Origin: Notospermus geniculatus
Lineage: Eukaryota; Nemertea; Pilidiophora; Heteronemertea; Lineidae
DNA length: 64,000 nucleotides
Assembly: GCA_002633025.1 (NCBI GenBank)
Contig: NMRB01000562.1
Location: 187,570-251,569, forward strand
Direction of reading: 5' to 3'
Part shown: one piece after another, positions 12,250-23,421 of the stretch
Layout: each line of letters opens with the position of its first letter
Numbering within the stretch: position 1 is the stretch's first letter
Position numbers and translations under genes: made by a program
Notes under the pieces: generated by a model
Told to the model about the DNA's origin: nothing
Database searches by the model: none
The model's input: the letters and a program-made list of their open reading frames with translations, nothing else

Positions 12250-13357
12250 CAGGGAGCTGAGAATTAGGAAGTCTTTCAAAATACCGGTTATCTTTCGTGG
12301 GGGCCATGAACAATAGAGAAAGGATGATAAATTTTCTCATTTTGAGAAGGTTTTTGGAGGTGAAGGTTTTGGATCTTTTTGGTACAGACAGATGTGTCGC
12401 GTATTTGATAACTGAAAACCCAAAACATGACCTTTGTATTTCGTTTGGAATACAATAGCAATGATATCACAATTTTTTGTCATGGTATTTTTTTCGTGGG
12501 ATGTGTCGGCCTGTTATTTGGTCAGTCTTATCCCATTCGATGTGCTATAAATATGATGATGTATTATATCAAACTGTACATAGATTTGTACATTGTGTAC
12601 ATTATCTTACTAGCCTTGATTTGACAAGGTCTAGGGTCCTAGGACACAATTGGGGTTGGTGGACAAACTTTTATAGGCTAAAGTTGGTGATTTTTTAAGC
12701 CGTAGCCTAGCAGCATCATGTATGTTGTGTTATAAATGTGCGTGCAACATGGGAAGCTTGATTGATCATGGGCCTATCACATCAAATTTGATGCAGCGCC
12801 GCCCTGGTGGTGATGTATAGAAGTTCAATGGCATCCTATTGTGTTTGGAATATGTACATGTGAAAAATTTTCATAGATACCGGTAAGCGAGAACTGTGAT
12901 GAAGTTTAGATCTGTTTCATTGTTTATATCAATGGCGTTTCCGCGGTGACAAAATGTGCATTTTCGCAAATAATTTTCTTCAAATTGCTGTGGATCAAGT
13001 TCGATTTTTCATCCTACTTTTCTGTATTAGTCGGAAGTGGATAGGTGTTGGCATTGGAGATGGGTATGCCTGGACTTTTTATGCTCTGTTGAGTAGCGCA
13101 CATTAATACGGACGGACTGACTAAAGGTCGAATTTGTACAAAGTCAGCTGTAAATAAACCATCCACAGTTGTGATATTTGTAAGTTTTACACATTTGTAT
13201 GAATTTTTCAGCTGATTGTTTGCCATCATGCGTGCACATGTGCTTTAACTTATAATTCCACCACCAGGTGGCCATTATCTGACTTTCGTTGTCTTCATGC
13301 TTCAGTGCATTGGCTACTACTCTAGTACTTATCATCTGTACCGGTACTAAAAGCGCT

Positions 13358-13744
13358 GTCAGCATGAGCTTTCTTGCAAGTAGGATCCATGGGCAACTCG
13401 GCCTGGAGACATTTGTAACAGTGGTCAAGACATAGACGATTCTCAAATTCGCAGATCTGCGCACTTTCGCCGAAATCGCAAACACAATGAACGCGGTCTG
13501 AACATGAATGACGTAACGCAGGAACCCCACGACAGTGACTTCGACGACATTGCATCAGAGTCGACCATTGCTGAATCATAGATTGCGTAACGTCAACTGG
13601 TTTCAGACTGAGGTTGTTTGCGATTTCGGCGGAAGTGCGCAGATCTTTCTCTACGTCAATTTGGGATTTGTCTATAAGTCAAGAACGGTGAACTGCCCAT
13701 TGACAGCCAACTTGCACAAGAAAATTCTCATGTGGAGCAGCACC
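13358..13744. repeat. long imperfect palindrome in TRAK 3' flank
   Basis: The left arm runs through ttcttgcaag, catgggcaact, cgcagatctgcgcac and ccgaaatcgcaaac. The right arm is its inverse, gtttgcgatttcgg through gtgcgcagatct to aacttgcacaagaaa. The arms are about 130 bp. The outer part matches the repeats near 3277 and 6445, so this looks like the most complete copy of that family. Confidence 0.65.
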
Positions 13745-13837
13745 TTAATGAAATGTACTTCATTGAGAAATAACTTTTGTGCAAGACTTTTACCATGACA
13801 ACAGTTACCATGGTAATAAACTATGTTGTTTATTTGG

Positions 13838-13967
13838 TGACGAGTGATCAGAGTCAGTAATTTTTGACATACATGTGTAACCATCTGGTTTGTGTTCCTA
13901 GTTGACGAGTGATCAGAGTCAGTAATTTTTGACATACATGTGTAACCATCTGGTTTGTGTTCCTAGT
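13838..13967 (+). repeat. 65-bp tandem duplication
   Basis: Two identical adjacent 65-bp copies (13838-13902 and 13903-13967) begin tgacgagtgatcagag and end gtgttcctagt. Identity implies a recent duplication or an assembly artefact. It lies between two AATAAA signals. Confidence 0.9.
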
Positions 13968-14096
13968 TGAAACACATCATGTTTGAGCTTATTTATAGAC
14001 AATAAAACTATGTCAAAATTTAAACTCTTGTTTTAATCTTCATGCTCATCAACACCCACCCTGGTCAATGTTTCAAGGAGCGAAATACGGATGCTT

Positions 14097-14576
14097 TAAT
14101 ACATGGTATATACTCTCACCTAAGCATGAAATTTATGACGTTTTTAAAGACTTTTAATGACTAAGTTGATCTAAATTTAGGACTTGTTTCAGGTATTTCT
14201 GGGGGAGCATGAAGGGTGACAAACGTGATTCACACATTGAGCAGCTAGGATTTCTGGCAGAGGGGGGTCAGGGTTGCTGAAGGCAGTTGTTGCAGGCGTG
14301 TACCAATCATGCAATGGTCCCTGTGTCAACGGGGGGGGGGGGTCTGGGGGTCCTCCCCCAGAAAATTTTGAAATCTAGAGTGCTGTAGACGTGATTTCCT
14401 GGCATCTCAGTACTTAGTTAATGATTTTTATGACCATACTGTTTCTAAGATTTAAAGACTTTTTATGACCTCTAAGCAAAATGGGCAAAATTTAAAGACT
14501 TTTAATGGCCATAAAATCAAAATCTCAAATTTATGGACTTTTAAAGACTTTTAAAGACCGGTATATACCATGTAAT
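14097..14576. mobile_element. element with tacatggtatatac inverted termini
   Basis: tacatggtatatac near 14098 is mirrored by gtatataccatgta ending near 14574. Just inside both ends lie A/T-rich gacttttaaagactt tracts. The middle has a long G run and cctcccccagaaaatttt, a motif seen again near 24765. No coding capacity. Confidence 0.5.
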
Positions 14577-15330
14577 AAGACTCCTCTCGGAGTTAAGGTC
14601 CCAGAGGCAGAACAGAACCAGAGCACAGGGCTTCAGCCCATACTGGATGTGCACATTTTGAGTAGTTTTACAACCTGTTTATATGCAGACCGTACCAATA
14701 GGAGCAGTCAGCTGCGCTTATTGCCAAAAGATGGCAGCAAAGTTGTAGTAGACCAATGCAAAAGGAACTTCTCTTGATTGGCGCTCAATGTAGAATGAAT
14801 GGGTCTGCTATATATGTGACCCTCCACAGCAAAATCAGTCGCATGTCGCTCAGAAGGTGAGCCGCAACGAACTAAGATGACAGCAGAAGAGAATGGAATA
14901 GATTATTTCAGATTTCAGTTTGGGCAAATTTGTGTGAACAATACATGCACAAAATCGAAAATGTGTTTATCAACACTACATGCACAAAATCTCAAAATAC
15001 AAATTACTTGATATTGTAATACCGGAAAAAGTGAAAAGGTATGGGGAAAATACGCAGAACTTGGGGGAACAGTACGACAGACTTTCTGCCAAGGTAAGCA
15101 ACCCCGCCAAGAGCACGACAACCTTCTGTGTAGAAAATGATGGAACTGAACAAGGAGATACATGATGTAAACGTAGCCAATTTATTCTAAAATGAAATAA
15201 TTTACAAACAGTCATGACTCGAGGATTCACTGATGCAGTATCCAGGTCTACTGAGTGACACTACTCTCAGCAGGTGGCAGCACCGCAATAGCAGAATAAA
15301 AGAGGATCTGGACGTAGTTCACTCATCAAA

Positions 15331-17627
15331 CTACTTCCTGGCAAAGTTGGTTTCCAGGGCGACATTTGTTCGTTGGATCTTGTATCTGTTACGACGTATT
15401 CTGTCCTCGACGGAGCTGTTGGAGGCGTGTTCTGCCATCAGAGGACTGAAAAATAAAATGACGTAATAGTGTATGAACTCTGCATGAACTGGGTGTCTGA
15501 CAACAACGCAACTAGCTCGAAGAAACAGTAGTGACCACAGAACAAGTAATAGTATAGACAATAATTCACCTGATGGTTCTCAATTTCATGTACCATCAAA
15601 GATGAGAGCCCTGTCTAGGTCAAACGTGAAAACTTACTTGACAAAATCGGCTGTTTTTTCCTTCCTTTCCATGTACTCTTTTTCTTCCTTCTTTTCATCC
15701 GCTCGGTATTTCTCCACCTTCGCCTTGCGTTCTTCATCCCAATCACGAGCATTCTGCATCATTTCTCGTCGTTTCTCTTCTAATTCTTCCTCCCTCGTCC
15801 TGCAAAAAAGACGCAATATGATACAATTTCTAACAACCCAACTTGTGTCAACTCTACAAGAGTGACAACATCACTCAGCAGTTTGGAGTATTCTCGAGCA
15901 GCAATAAAATCCCCAAGGACACTCACTTTTTCTTCCTTGGAGGTGACCTTGACCTACTTCTTTGTCTCCTTTGACCTGGTGACCTTTTCCTAACAGGTGA
16001 ATTTGAACTGCTTGAGCTACTTGATCTCCTCCGCCTTCCCGACACCCCAGACCTTTTAAATGGCGACCTAGATTTTTGTTGTACTGGCGACCTTGACCTT
16101 CTCCTCACAGGTGATCTTGACCTTCTCTTCACAGGCGACCTTGACCTTCTCCTCACAGGTGACCTTGACCTTCTCCTGGCAGGGGATCTAGATCTAGACC
16201 TTGATTGTCGCCTCAAAGGTGATTTGGGCCATCTCCTGACTGGCGACCTACATGTAGATCTCCGCCTAACTGGCGACCTTGACCTTCTGTGTAAAGGTGA
16301 CCTTGAAGCCTTCTTCTGAGGTGATCCATATCTCTGGTTGGGAGTCACTGACCTTCTCCTATGGACGGGTGACCTTGATCTACTTCTAGAGGGTCTTGAT
16401 CTTTTACTACCTGAGGTATGTTTATCTTTGGAGGATGATTTTTCACTTCTACCACCTTTTTTCTTTTGTTCCAAGATTTGTAGATATTTTGCAGTAATGT
16501 CATCATCAGAATCAGATTCACTTGATTCAGATTTCTTTGAATGTTTCTTTTTCTTATGTTTACTTTTTGACTCTGACTTTTGACTCTTTGATTTCTTACT
16601 ATTCACAATTTGTAGATATTTCTGGACTAAATCATCATCAGAATCACTCGAATCACTAGACCTCTTCTTGTGCTTCTTCTTCTTCTTTGTTTTCTCACTC
16701 TTTTTCTTTGCTTGTAACATTTCAAGCTGTGAAATACAAAGAATGAATCATAAATAAATGTCAAGGTCAATGGCACAACAATTATTACAACTGAACTGAA
16801 CCTGTATGCATGTAAAATAGGGCGATCACTAGGAATCAGATGAGTTTTGGCCTTGTACAGTGTCAAAACCAACCTACATTTTTCTGAAGTTGTTTCATTT
16901 TGACTGGATTCTGTAGAAGTTTTCTTCTTTGGTCCTCTTCTCTTTTACGAATCGCAAAGAGTGGATCTTCTCGCATTTTTGCATTCATGTCCATCTGAAT
17001 CCTGGATGCCACAACGTCTTCGTCAAAGAGGGCCCCAGGAACATCTGGAAGAGTGAACGGATGATAATGAAGTCCACAGACTGATTCAGAGAGCATCAGT
17101 GGTGTAGTGTCATGGGTCTCCTACTTGTATTCAGGAGATCCATGGTCCGATTTATTCCTTGATGACACATGAGAATATCTGCAAATCTGGAAAGCAGGTT
17201 TTAGCAATGTTACAGTGACTCACTCTTCTTATCTGTCTGAGGAACAATATCATCTTCTAAATCTTTCAAACTTGTGATCTTCTTTCCCAGCAGGTATTCC
17301 TCCCTGTCTGTTTTGTTTCCTTTATACATCCAATCCAACTTTTCTTCCTCATTTTTGCTAAAAATATAATTGATAAAGGAAATAGTACCAATACTCTTCA
17401 AAACTACTGCAAATAATTCAAAGAAATAAACAACCAGGGAGCAAGTGAACTTGTTCCCAGTCCCTTTTCTCTGCTTTAACTATACTTTAACTAACTATAC
17501 TTTAACTATACTTTCGCACATCAGTGACAATGACAAATGACACACCCTGATTTTTCCCGCAGTAACTGTCTTATCTTCCTTTCTTCCTCATTGTCTGCTC
17601 GCTCAAATTTCTTTTCCATCTTCAGAC
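15331..17627 (-). CDS. CWC25: pre-mRNA-splicing factor CWC25, 5'-incomplete
   Basis: Spliceosome factor needed for the first transesterification step. Exons on the minus strand: 17627-17546, 17357-17224, 17044-16878, 16726-15927, 15799-15638, 15445-15331 (stop). All join in phase. Family signatures are EEEKLDWMYKG and REEYLLGKK near the N-terminus, MREDPLFAIRKREE then NPVKMKQLQ in the middle, a Lys-rich and Ser/Asp/Glu tract, an RS domain of RSRSPVRRRSRSP repeats, and the conserved end VEDRIRRNRYKIQRT. The RS domain is longer and more regular than in the human protein (425 aa). The usual N-terminus (MGGGDLNLKKSWHP in humans) is absent and probably lies in or beyond the gap that begins 43 bp upstream. 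The exon at 17546-17627 is the least certain. Confidence 0.9.
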
Positions 17628-17669
17628 CTAGATAGAATGTGAGAAAGAAACAATCACAATACAACCAAG

Positions 17670-17703
17670 NNNNNNNNNNNNNNNNNNNNNNNNNNNNNNN
17701 NNN
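17670..17703. other. assembly gap (34 N)
   Basis: A run of N, 43 bp upstream of the first recognised CWC25 exon and directly next to AGGCCTA-rich DNA. The true gap size is unknown and may hide the CWC25 start exon. Confidence 0.99.
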
Positions 17704-17739
17704 ACGAAGTACCAAGCTAAGGCCTACTTATTTTTTATT

Positions 17740-18380
17740 TGCAGGGGGTCAAGGAGGGACAGTTTGCACCCTGTTTCTGTGACTGTGCTGTGCTCTTGTC
17801 TAGGCCTGCTGCCTCCAGCCTACAAAACACTAATTACTAATTAGGCCTAGGCCTATACCTACCCCATACTGGTACCGGGTAGTGGTATGTAGCCTATAGG
17901 CCTATACGGTATTCGGTAGGCCTACCTACATCCTAGGCCTAGCATAGGCCTATATTGCAATTGGTAGGCCTGCTTAGCTTAGGCCTAAATAAATCACATT
18001 CAACAAATGGTGTTTTTAATTTTAGTAGGCCTAGCCTAGCATAGGCCTATATTGCAATTGGTAGGCCTGCTTAGCTTAGGCCTAAATAAATCACATTCAA
18101 CAAATGGTGTTTTTAATTTTAGTAGGCCTAGCCTAGGCCTACGCGTACGGTATCCGTATGCCACGGAGTAGCCTAGGCCTGCCCTAGGCCTACAGTATTA
18201 GGCCTAGGCATGCAGTGTGGCATGCCGCTCATAGGCCTAGGCCTACACGGTAGAAAAGAGTAGGCCTACCAGTAGGCCTAGCCTGGCTAGGGCCTAATGC
18301 AGTCGGTACTAGGCCTATTGGATGCTGAAATAAAAAAGAAGAATTAGGGCCTAGCCCCTAGCCCTAGGCCTAGACACCTT
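17740..18380. repeat. AGGCCTA-rich low-complexity region
   Basis: The palindrome taggccta and overlapping variants recur dozens of times in about 640 bp. The same motif appears singly or in short runs over the whole window (for example 49378-49387, 54890-54915). No coding potential. Confidence 0.85.
17941..18134 (+). repeat. 97-bp tandem duplication
   Basis: Two adjacent, essentially identical 97-bp units begin agcataggcctatattgc (17941 and 18038) and contain aaatggtgtttttaatttt. They lie within the AGGCCTA-rich region. Confidence 0.85.
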
Positions 18381-18867
18381 TCTTTCAAGACTCACTGACT
18401 GGAGACATTAGACTAGACAAGACACAGTCACAGACACAGCACAACAGGATCATGCCATGGCCATGGCTGGGCATGATGNTTGATTGCATTTTGCATGTTT
18501 TCATATCTTTTCTGTCTGTATATTCTAGCACCTTGCACATAGTTTATTGTAATCTAATGCATATGAGAAATGTACTTTTCTTATAGCTTCAATAAACTAT
18601 AGGGGGCCTATTTGAATTTGAATTTGTTTTGGGATGGGGTGGTGGTGGATAATTTGTTTAAATTGCTCAAAAAAGAGCCTAAAATCTGGCAGCAAATGCC
18701 CTAAAATGTGTCACACTTGTACTTTCGAATAGTCTCTACATAATGAACAAAGAAATGACAACATATATACATCAAATATGCCATAAAAGGACCTTTATTC
18801 AAGAGTTATTCAAGATTTTTCACGAAAATTATAGCTTCCGCCGGCAGACGTTCGTGCACAAAATTGA

Positions 18868-18875
18868 TGACGTCA
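18868..18875. promoter_or_regulatory. consensus CRE (TGACGTCA) upstream of DAP1
   Basis: A full palindromic cAMP response element about 160 bp before the DAP1 start codon, in a stretch free of obvious repeats. The sequence match is exact; function is inferred from position. The same 8-mer also occurs inside MITEs in this window, so it is not unique evidence. Confidence 0.4.
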
Positions 18876-19035
18876 GAGATTTTGTTGTGGTTGAAACGAA
18901 AAGAAGGACGCATCGTTCCACTCTGGTAGAGTTTGCAATTTACACGCACCCTATGCAACGTAGTACATCAAAATCATCAGGAGAAAAACAATAATTTGGC
19001 CTGCAAATTCACGTCGTTATTTTTATCAAGGGATC

Positions 19036-22000
19036 ATGTCAGACTCTCATAACGATAAAGATTTGAAGGCTGGCCATGCACCAGCAGGTAAGACAATTCC
19101 AAAAAGCATATTCTGTGATAAATGATGAGAATTTTGATCGAGAATAGAATAGGGGACCTACTAGGCCTACCACTAACTGAATACATTGTATAGCACTGTC
19201 TGTGTACATTGTACATTCTGTAGGTCTGTGTGTTACAATTGCACGCAGTACGTGTGTATGTATTGATCATCACTAAGTTAACTCACCTGGGGTTTCCCAG
19301 GCCTCAGATAAGCTTACAAGTCATGAAGTGGAAGAGGAGTGGTGTCAGCCGACATGTATTTTGTTGGCCTCGAGGTCCCGAACAAAACTGACAAAGCCAT
19401 GTGACTTGTCCATGATGATGTCTAGGATAGGTTTCTAAAGGACTGGGATGTCATTATGCATGCTTGTACGCTCTAGATTTCATTTGAGTCAAGGAGGTGG
19501 CCGCATCATTGAGATACCGGTAATGAGAATCAGCAGAGGAGGGCTTGTCGAAATGATTTGCTTTTTAAAAACGTTAATAAGCAAGAAGTCAATCTCCAGA
19601 ATTCACGAATTTTCGACCCCAATCGGGGCCTTTTTCAAGTGGAACTTTACAATCTGAAACTCTAGAAAAGACTGAGCTGAAACCCGAATGTGGAACTAAC
19701 CTGTGTAGACAGGATGAGTGAGCAATTTTAAGGAAAGAACAGTGTCCAAGCACCACGGATGGTTGTTGGACCTAATAAAGAGAGTGGATGTAATTAAGGA
19801 GAAACTGATTTAGCTGAAAGAAAAGGGTTTAATAAATATGACATGTGTAATACATAACAAGCACAAAAAAACGTGCTGTCAATTAGCTAATTACTTTCAG
19901 TGAAAGCTGGTGGAAAGCGTATCACACAACACAAACATGAAAAACCTTCCGAGATGACCCAGGAAGAAGTGGAAGAATTTGGACCTCCAGAGTAAGTTAT
20001 AAGGAAGGGCGACATGATGGCATCATGTATTTTATATCACTTTGGATTTTTAAAAGTTGCACCTGAACTGAATTCTGATTAAAGGAGCACGGTATTGGAT
20101 CTCAAACGCGTTATTTGACTGCTGACGTAGAGGGAGCCAGCTAGCGGCAGTACGACGAACTACAAAAATGCATTACAAAATGTACGCAGTAAATCGGGTC
20201 ATTCGCCAAAACGTAGTTGCTCCCTCGGGTTGGAGAGTGGCGCAGTGGCGCCGGCTGTCGAGAAAAAGCTGCAATACTGTGCTCCTTTAACTGGTGAAAT
20301 AATCATGTGCGTGTCATCATTCTATTTCAGGGCCCCAAAGCCAAACTTGCATAAACAAGAACTTGTCATTGCTGGTGCTAAAGTGAAGGTATGTCATGTT
20401 TCATTTCACTTGTTCTGCTTCAAAACGGACAGCTGTGTCATATTGTAAATTAGTTTTTACATCATGAAAATATATATCCCATTGGCAAGATTCATATGGC
20501 TAATCCTTTTGCTGATAATACTGCTTTTATCAAAAACCTTTCCACTCATTTATTCACAAATTCATTCATATATCACTCTTTGCATGCTTCCAGTACTGCA
20601 TGTAGGTTTGCCTTCAATGGTGTCGCCACTGGTATTTTATCTTGTTTCCTGTAACATCTGTCCCCAGAGTCCAGCAGACGATATCTTCTGTCAAAGTTTT
20701 CTCACATCCTATTGCACTGATTGAAAATTATTTGAAGAAAGATTGTTCCTGTAAACCATCTGAAGAATGTTTCTTCAAATTTTTTGGAATTCATCTCCGA
20801 GGCTTTTAGAAAACTTCAATAAAGATACCGTCTGCTCGAACCCGGGAGCAGATGAGTTAACAAGCCTGTTTTGCTGTGCTGCACAAGTATTTTATCACCT
20901 TGGTGTTGTTATTTTGCTCATGCTGTCAGCCAACCTCTCACCAGAAACAGGGTTTCTGCTGGCAGTAGCCAAAGGAGCCAAAACCTACTTTTAAAATAAA
21001 CTGGTGACAGAAATAAATGATTGGCTCAAAATTTTTAATGCTATTTACAATGGGATATTGCTGCCCTGGATAAAAATATCTTATTTCAACAAAACTGGCT
21101 GCTGAATCTAATACTCCAGCAGAAACCCTGGGAACGGTTCACACAACATGCCTGAGCCATGCATGGGTTGACCCAACGTGCCACCTTGTGGGGGTTACAC
21201 GACGTTCCAGCTGGCCGTCCTCTGGTAGCATCAGGATCGTAATCACTTCATCAAATTTAATCTTTTCTGCAGGGGGATAAAGAATTCCAGGCCGAAGCGG
21301 TGAAAGCGTATCATCAACACCCACAGCCTACCAGAGATAAGCCCCATAATAAACCGATGGCAAACATACATCAACCAAGCAAACAGTAGACCAATGGTAG
21401 GCACAGAGATATCGGCTGAAATACCAGCAGATATCTCGTTACTATTTCTATTTTGTGCCACCAGATGGGGCAGAGCAATTAAACTGTGTTGCCAGGCTGT
21501 GAGGACACTCTATTTCAATGGGAAAGTGGGTGTGGTGAATGATACAACATCATCCATGCTGTCCTTACCAGGTGGTGGAACATTTCCAGCAAGCATGGGT
21601 CATCAAATCTGATTGTCTCCAGGGTTTCCGCCAGAAAAAAAAGAGGGTACGGACAAAAAAAATTGGAAACATTTTTTTAAATTTTTGTTTGAAATTTGTT
21701 TTTTTTAAAGGTTTTAAACGATGTTTGGTTCCATTTTAGGCATATTTTGAAGCATAAAATCCCCGCGCCGGTAATATCACTTCATGGAAAAATGGTTACC
21801 CAACCAGGGCTCTCACTGGAGTTTTCAGTAGAAGGGTCAGAGACTTCTGTGTATTTTTTTTCTGGGGTCAGCCCTCAGAAGTCAGGGGTCAACCATGGTC
21901 GATTCACAACATTGGGTGAATTTTCGTGCGTCACACTGACTCCTGCTGGTTTTTATTGTGCATCAGACTATGAACTTTGTGCGTATTTGACCCGAGACCT

Positions 22001-22857
22001 CGGGTCATTGAGAGCCCTGCCCAACGTTTTTGAGGGTACAGATCCATACCCCGGAAACATTTAAGGGTACGGAATTTTACCCATTTTACCCTCTGGCGGA
22101 AACCCTGGTCTCCATCGACCAGTCCTGTGTATATTCATGGATGGGCTGTTTGATGTCTTCCTATTCGATAATTCACTTGCTTTGTAAAGTTCACCCCCCA
22201 TTTGGAGCCCCTCCAAAGCCACGGTCTTATCTTTGCTAGCTTTGTATTCAAAGTGGACACACCTGAAATTTGCTTCATGTTCCCTTTGCTTGTTTTATTA
22301 ATTTACCCACATAAACTGGCAGTAATCATCAGTAGTGTCATTTAGCCATCTCATTTGCGCCTTGTTTACCTCAGTCAAATTCTGTAGTCACCAATACCGG
22401 TACTACGTTAATGTTGTTGCAATGTGATCTTATGGTGTTCTGTGTATTTCTTCCTTGATACCGTTTCCACTGAATGTGTACAATGATACTCTAAACATGC
22501 TAAAGGAGTAACGTGCTGTTGCCATGGTGATACCTGAGTGTTGCAGTTGCTTTCTTTATCGTTCCTTTGTTACATAAACCGTACGTTTCATCATGACTTA
22601 TTTCTCGTTGTTTCCTTTTTTTGTATCTTGCACGTGAAACGGTGTCGTGTTTTTGCATATTTCCATGAAACCAAAATGGAATGTGTTTCTTGCATTCACC
22701 ACCAGATGTCAGTCTAACTTTGTTTATCTGTTTCCAGGGCGACAAAGATTTCCCAGCAGCAGCTGTCAAAGCATACCACGATAAACCCCAACCTTCTGTG
22801 TCCAAGTCGCACGCCTCGCACCATCATAACATCCACCAGCCGATGCAGAGGAAATGA
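19036..22857 (+). CDS. DAP: death-associated protein 1 (DAP1)
   Basis: Small, Pro-rich cytosolic protein. The vertebrate protein is an mTOR substrate that restrains autophagy. Coding exons 19036-19087, 19901-19991, 20331-20388 and 22738-22857 join in phase to 106 aa (human about 102). Conserved features are GHAPAVKAGGKRI near the N-terminus, the APKP block, and GDKDFPAAAVKAYHDKPQP with NIHQP near the C-terminus. The Ser-Pro phosphosite segment of the vertebrate protein (around Ser51) is replaced by EEFGPPEAPKP, with no Ser-Pro. Intron 3 (2.3 kb) contains a second version of the last exon at 21273-21389, giving an alternative C-terminus. A polyadenylation signal is at 24079. Intron 2 carries a TTAA MITE. 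Confidence 0.92.
20079..20290. mobile_element. TTAA-flanked MITE, copy 2
   Basis: Same termini as 10805-10981 (aggagcacggtattg, caatactgtgctcct), again bounded by TTAA. It has about 30 extra internal bases. It lies in DAP1 intron 2, ending 40 bp before exon 3. Confidence 0.75.
21273..21389 (+). CDS. DAP: alternative terminal coding exon of DAP1
   Basis: After a good acceptor (ttaatcttttctgcag) the frame reads GDKEFQAEAVKAYHQH, then a Pro/Lys/His-rich stretch and NIHQPSKQ, stopping with TAG. It is a diverged paralogue of the 22738-22857 exon (GDKDFPAAAVKAYHDK ... NIHQPMQRK) and has the same phase 0 start. Splicing exon 3 to it would give a 105-aa isoform. Its intact reading frame, splice signal and preserved key residues argue that it is used. 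Confidence 0.75.
   Translation, partial: GDKEFQAEAVKAYHQHPQPTRDKPHNKPMANIHQPSKQ
21619..22108. mobile_element. ~490-bp element with CAGGGTTTCCGCCAG termini
   Basis: ccagggtttccgccag at the left is mirrored by ctggcggaaaccctgg at the right, with gagggtacgg / gggtacgg just inside. tctcc lies on both sides and may be the target duplication. It sits between the two alternative DAP1 last exons. No transposase seen. Confidence 0.65.
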
Positions 22858-23070
22858 GCGCCACCTATCTGCCAGCACTGCCACTAGGACGACGTCTTTA
22901 CTGTGTCCATTGCTTCCATTAATGCCTATGACATTCTTTGTTAAGATTCATATCTGCTGGTGATTGTCCAGTGCTTTTGAACACTGTCAACAAACCAGCC
23001 CAGTAAGGAACCTGCAGAACTATTACCCATGGGCGGTGCGGTGAGCATAAGACCTGGTTTTGTCCTGATG

Positions 23071-23421
23071 CAGGGGCGGATCCAGGATTTGGGGAAAGAA
23101 GGGCACTCTCTGCTGGAAATATTGAAATTTGCACCAAATTCAAAAAGGGGCTGTTCGTTTTCGTCAATTGAGGCATCTGAGTTGTGATCCTTGAGAAAAT
23201 GGAGAAAGCTATGAAGCTGCAAATTGCAGCGATTATTCTGTACAGCACAAAAAATAATCCCTGCAATTTGCAAGTGCATAGCTTCTTCCATTTTCCCAAG
23301 GATCGCAACTCAGATTCATCAAGCGACGAAAACGAACAGCCCCTTTCACAGTCAGTTTTACAGGTTTTTGGCTAAAAGGGGAGGCGAGCGCCCAGCGCGC
23401 CCCCCTCTGGATCCTTGCCTG
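23071..23421. mobile_element. 350-bp palindromic MITE
   Basis: The arms fold on each other. Left caggggcggatccagg, ggggctgttcgttttcgtc and gaaaatggagaaagctatg meet right catagcttcttccattttc, gacgaaaacgaacagcccc and ggatccttgcctg. It is nearly symmetrical and non-coding. Confidence 0.75.

Larger units (their letters stand above)
12250..15330. other. TRAK 3' flank and TRAK-CWC25 intergenic region
   Basis: Candidate polyadenylation signals AATAAA are at 13815 and 14001. The stretch carries a long palindromic repeat (13358-13744), a 65-bp tandem duplication (13838-13967), an element with inverted termini (14097-14576) and a 12-base G run near 14331. No additional gene was recognised. TRAK and CWC25 converge here. 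Confidence 0.6.

Noticed and set aside
23184-23375. Short frames on both strands around a Lys/Asn-rich stretch
   Set aside because: They lie in the two arms of the 350-bp palindromic MITE and mirror one another.
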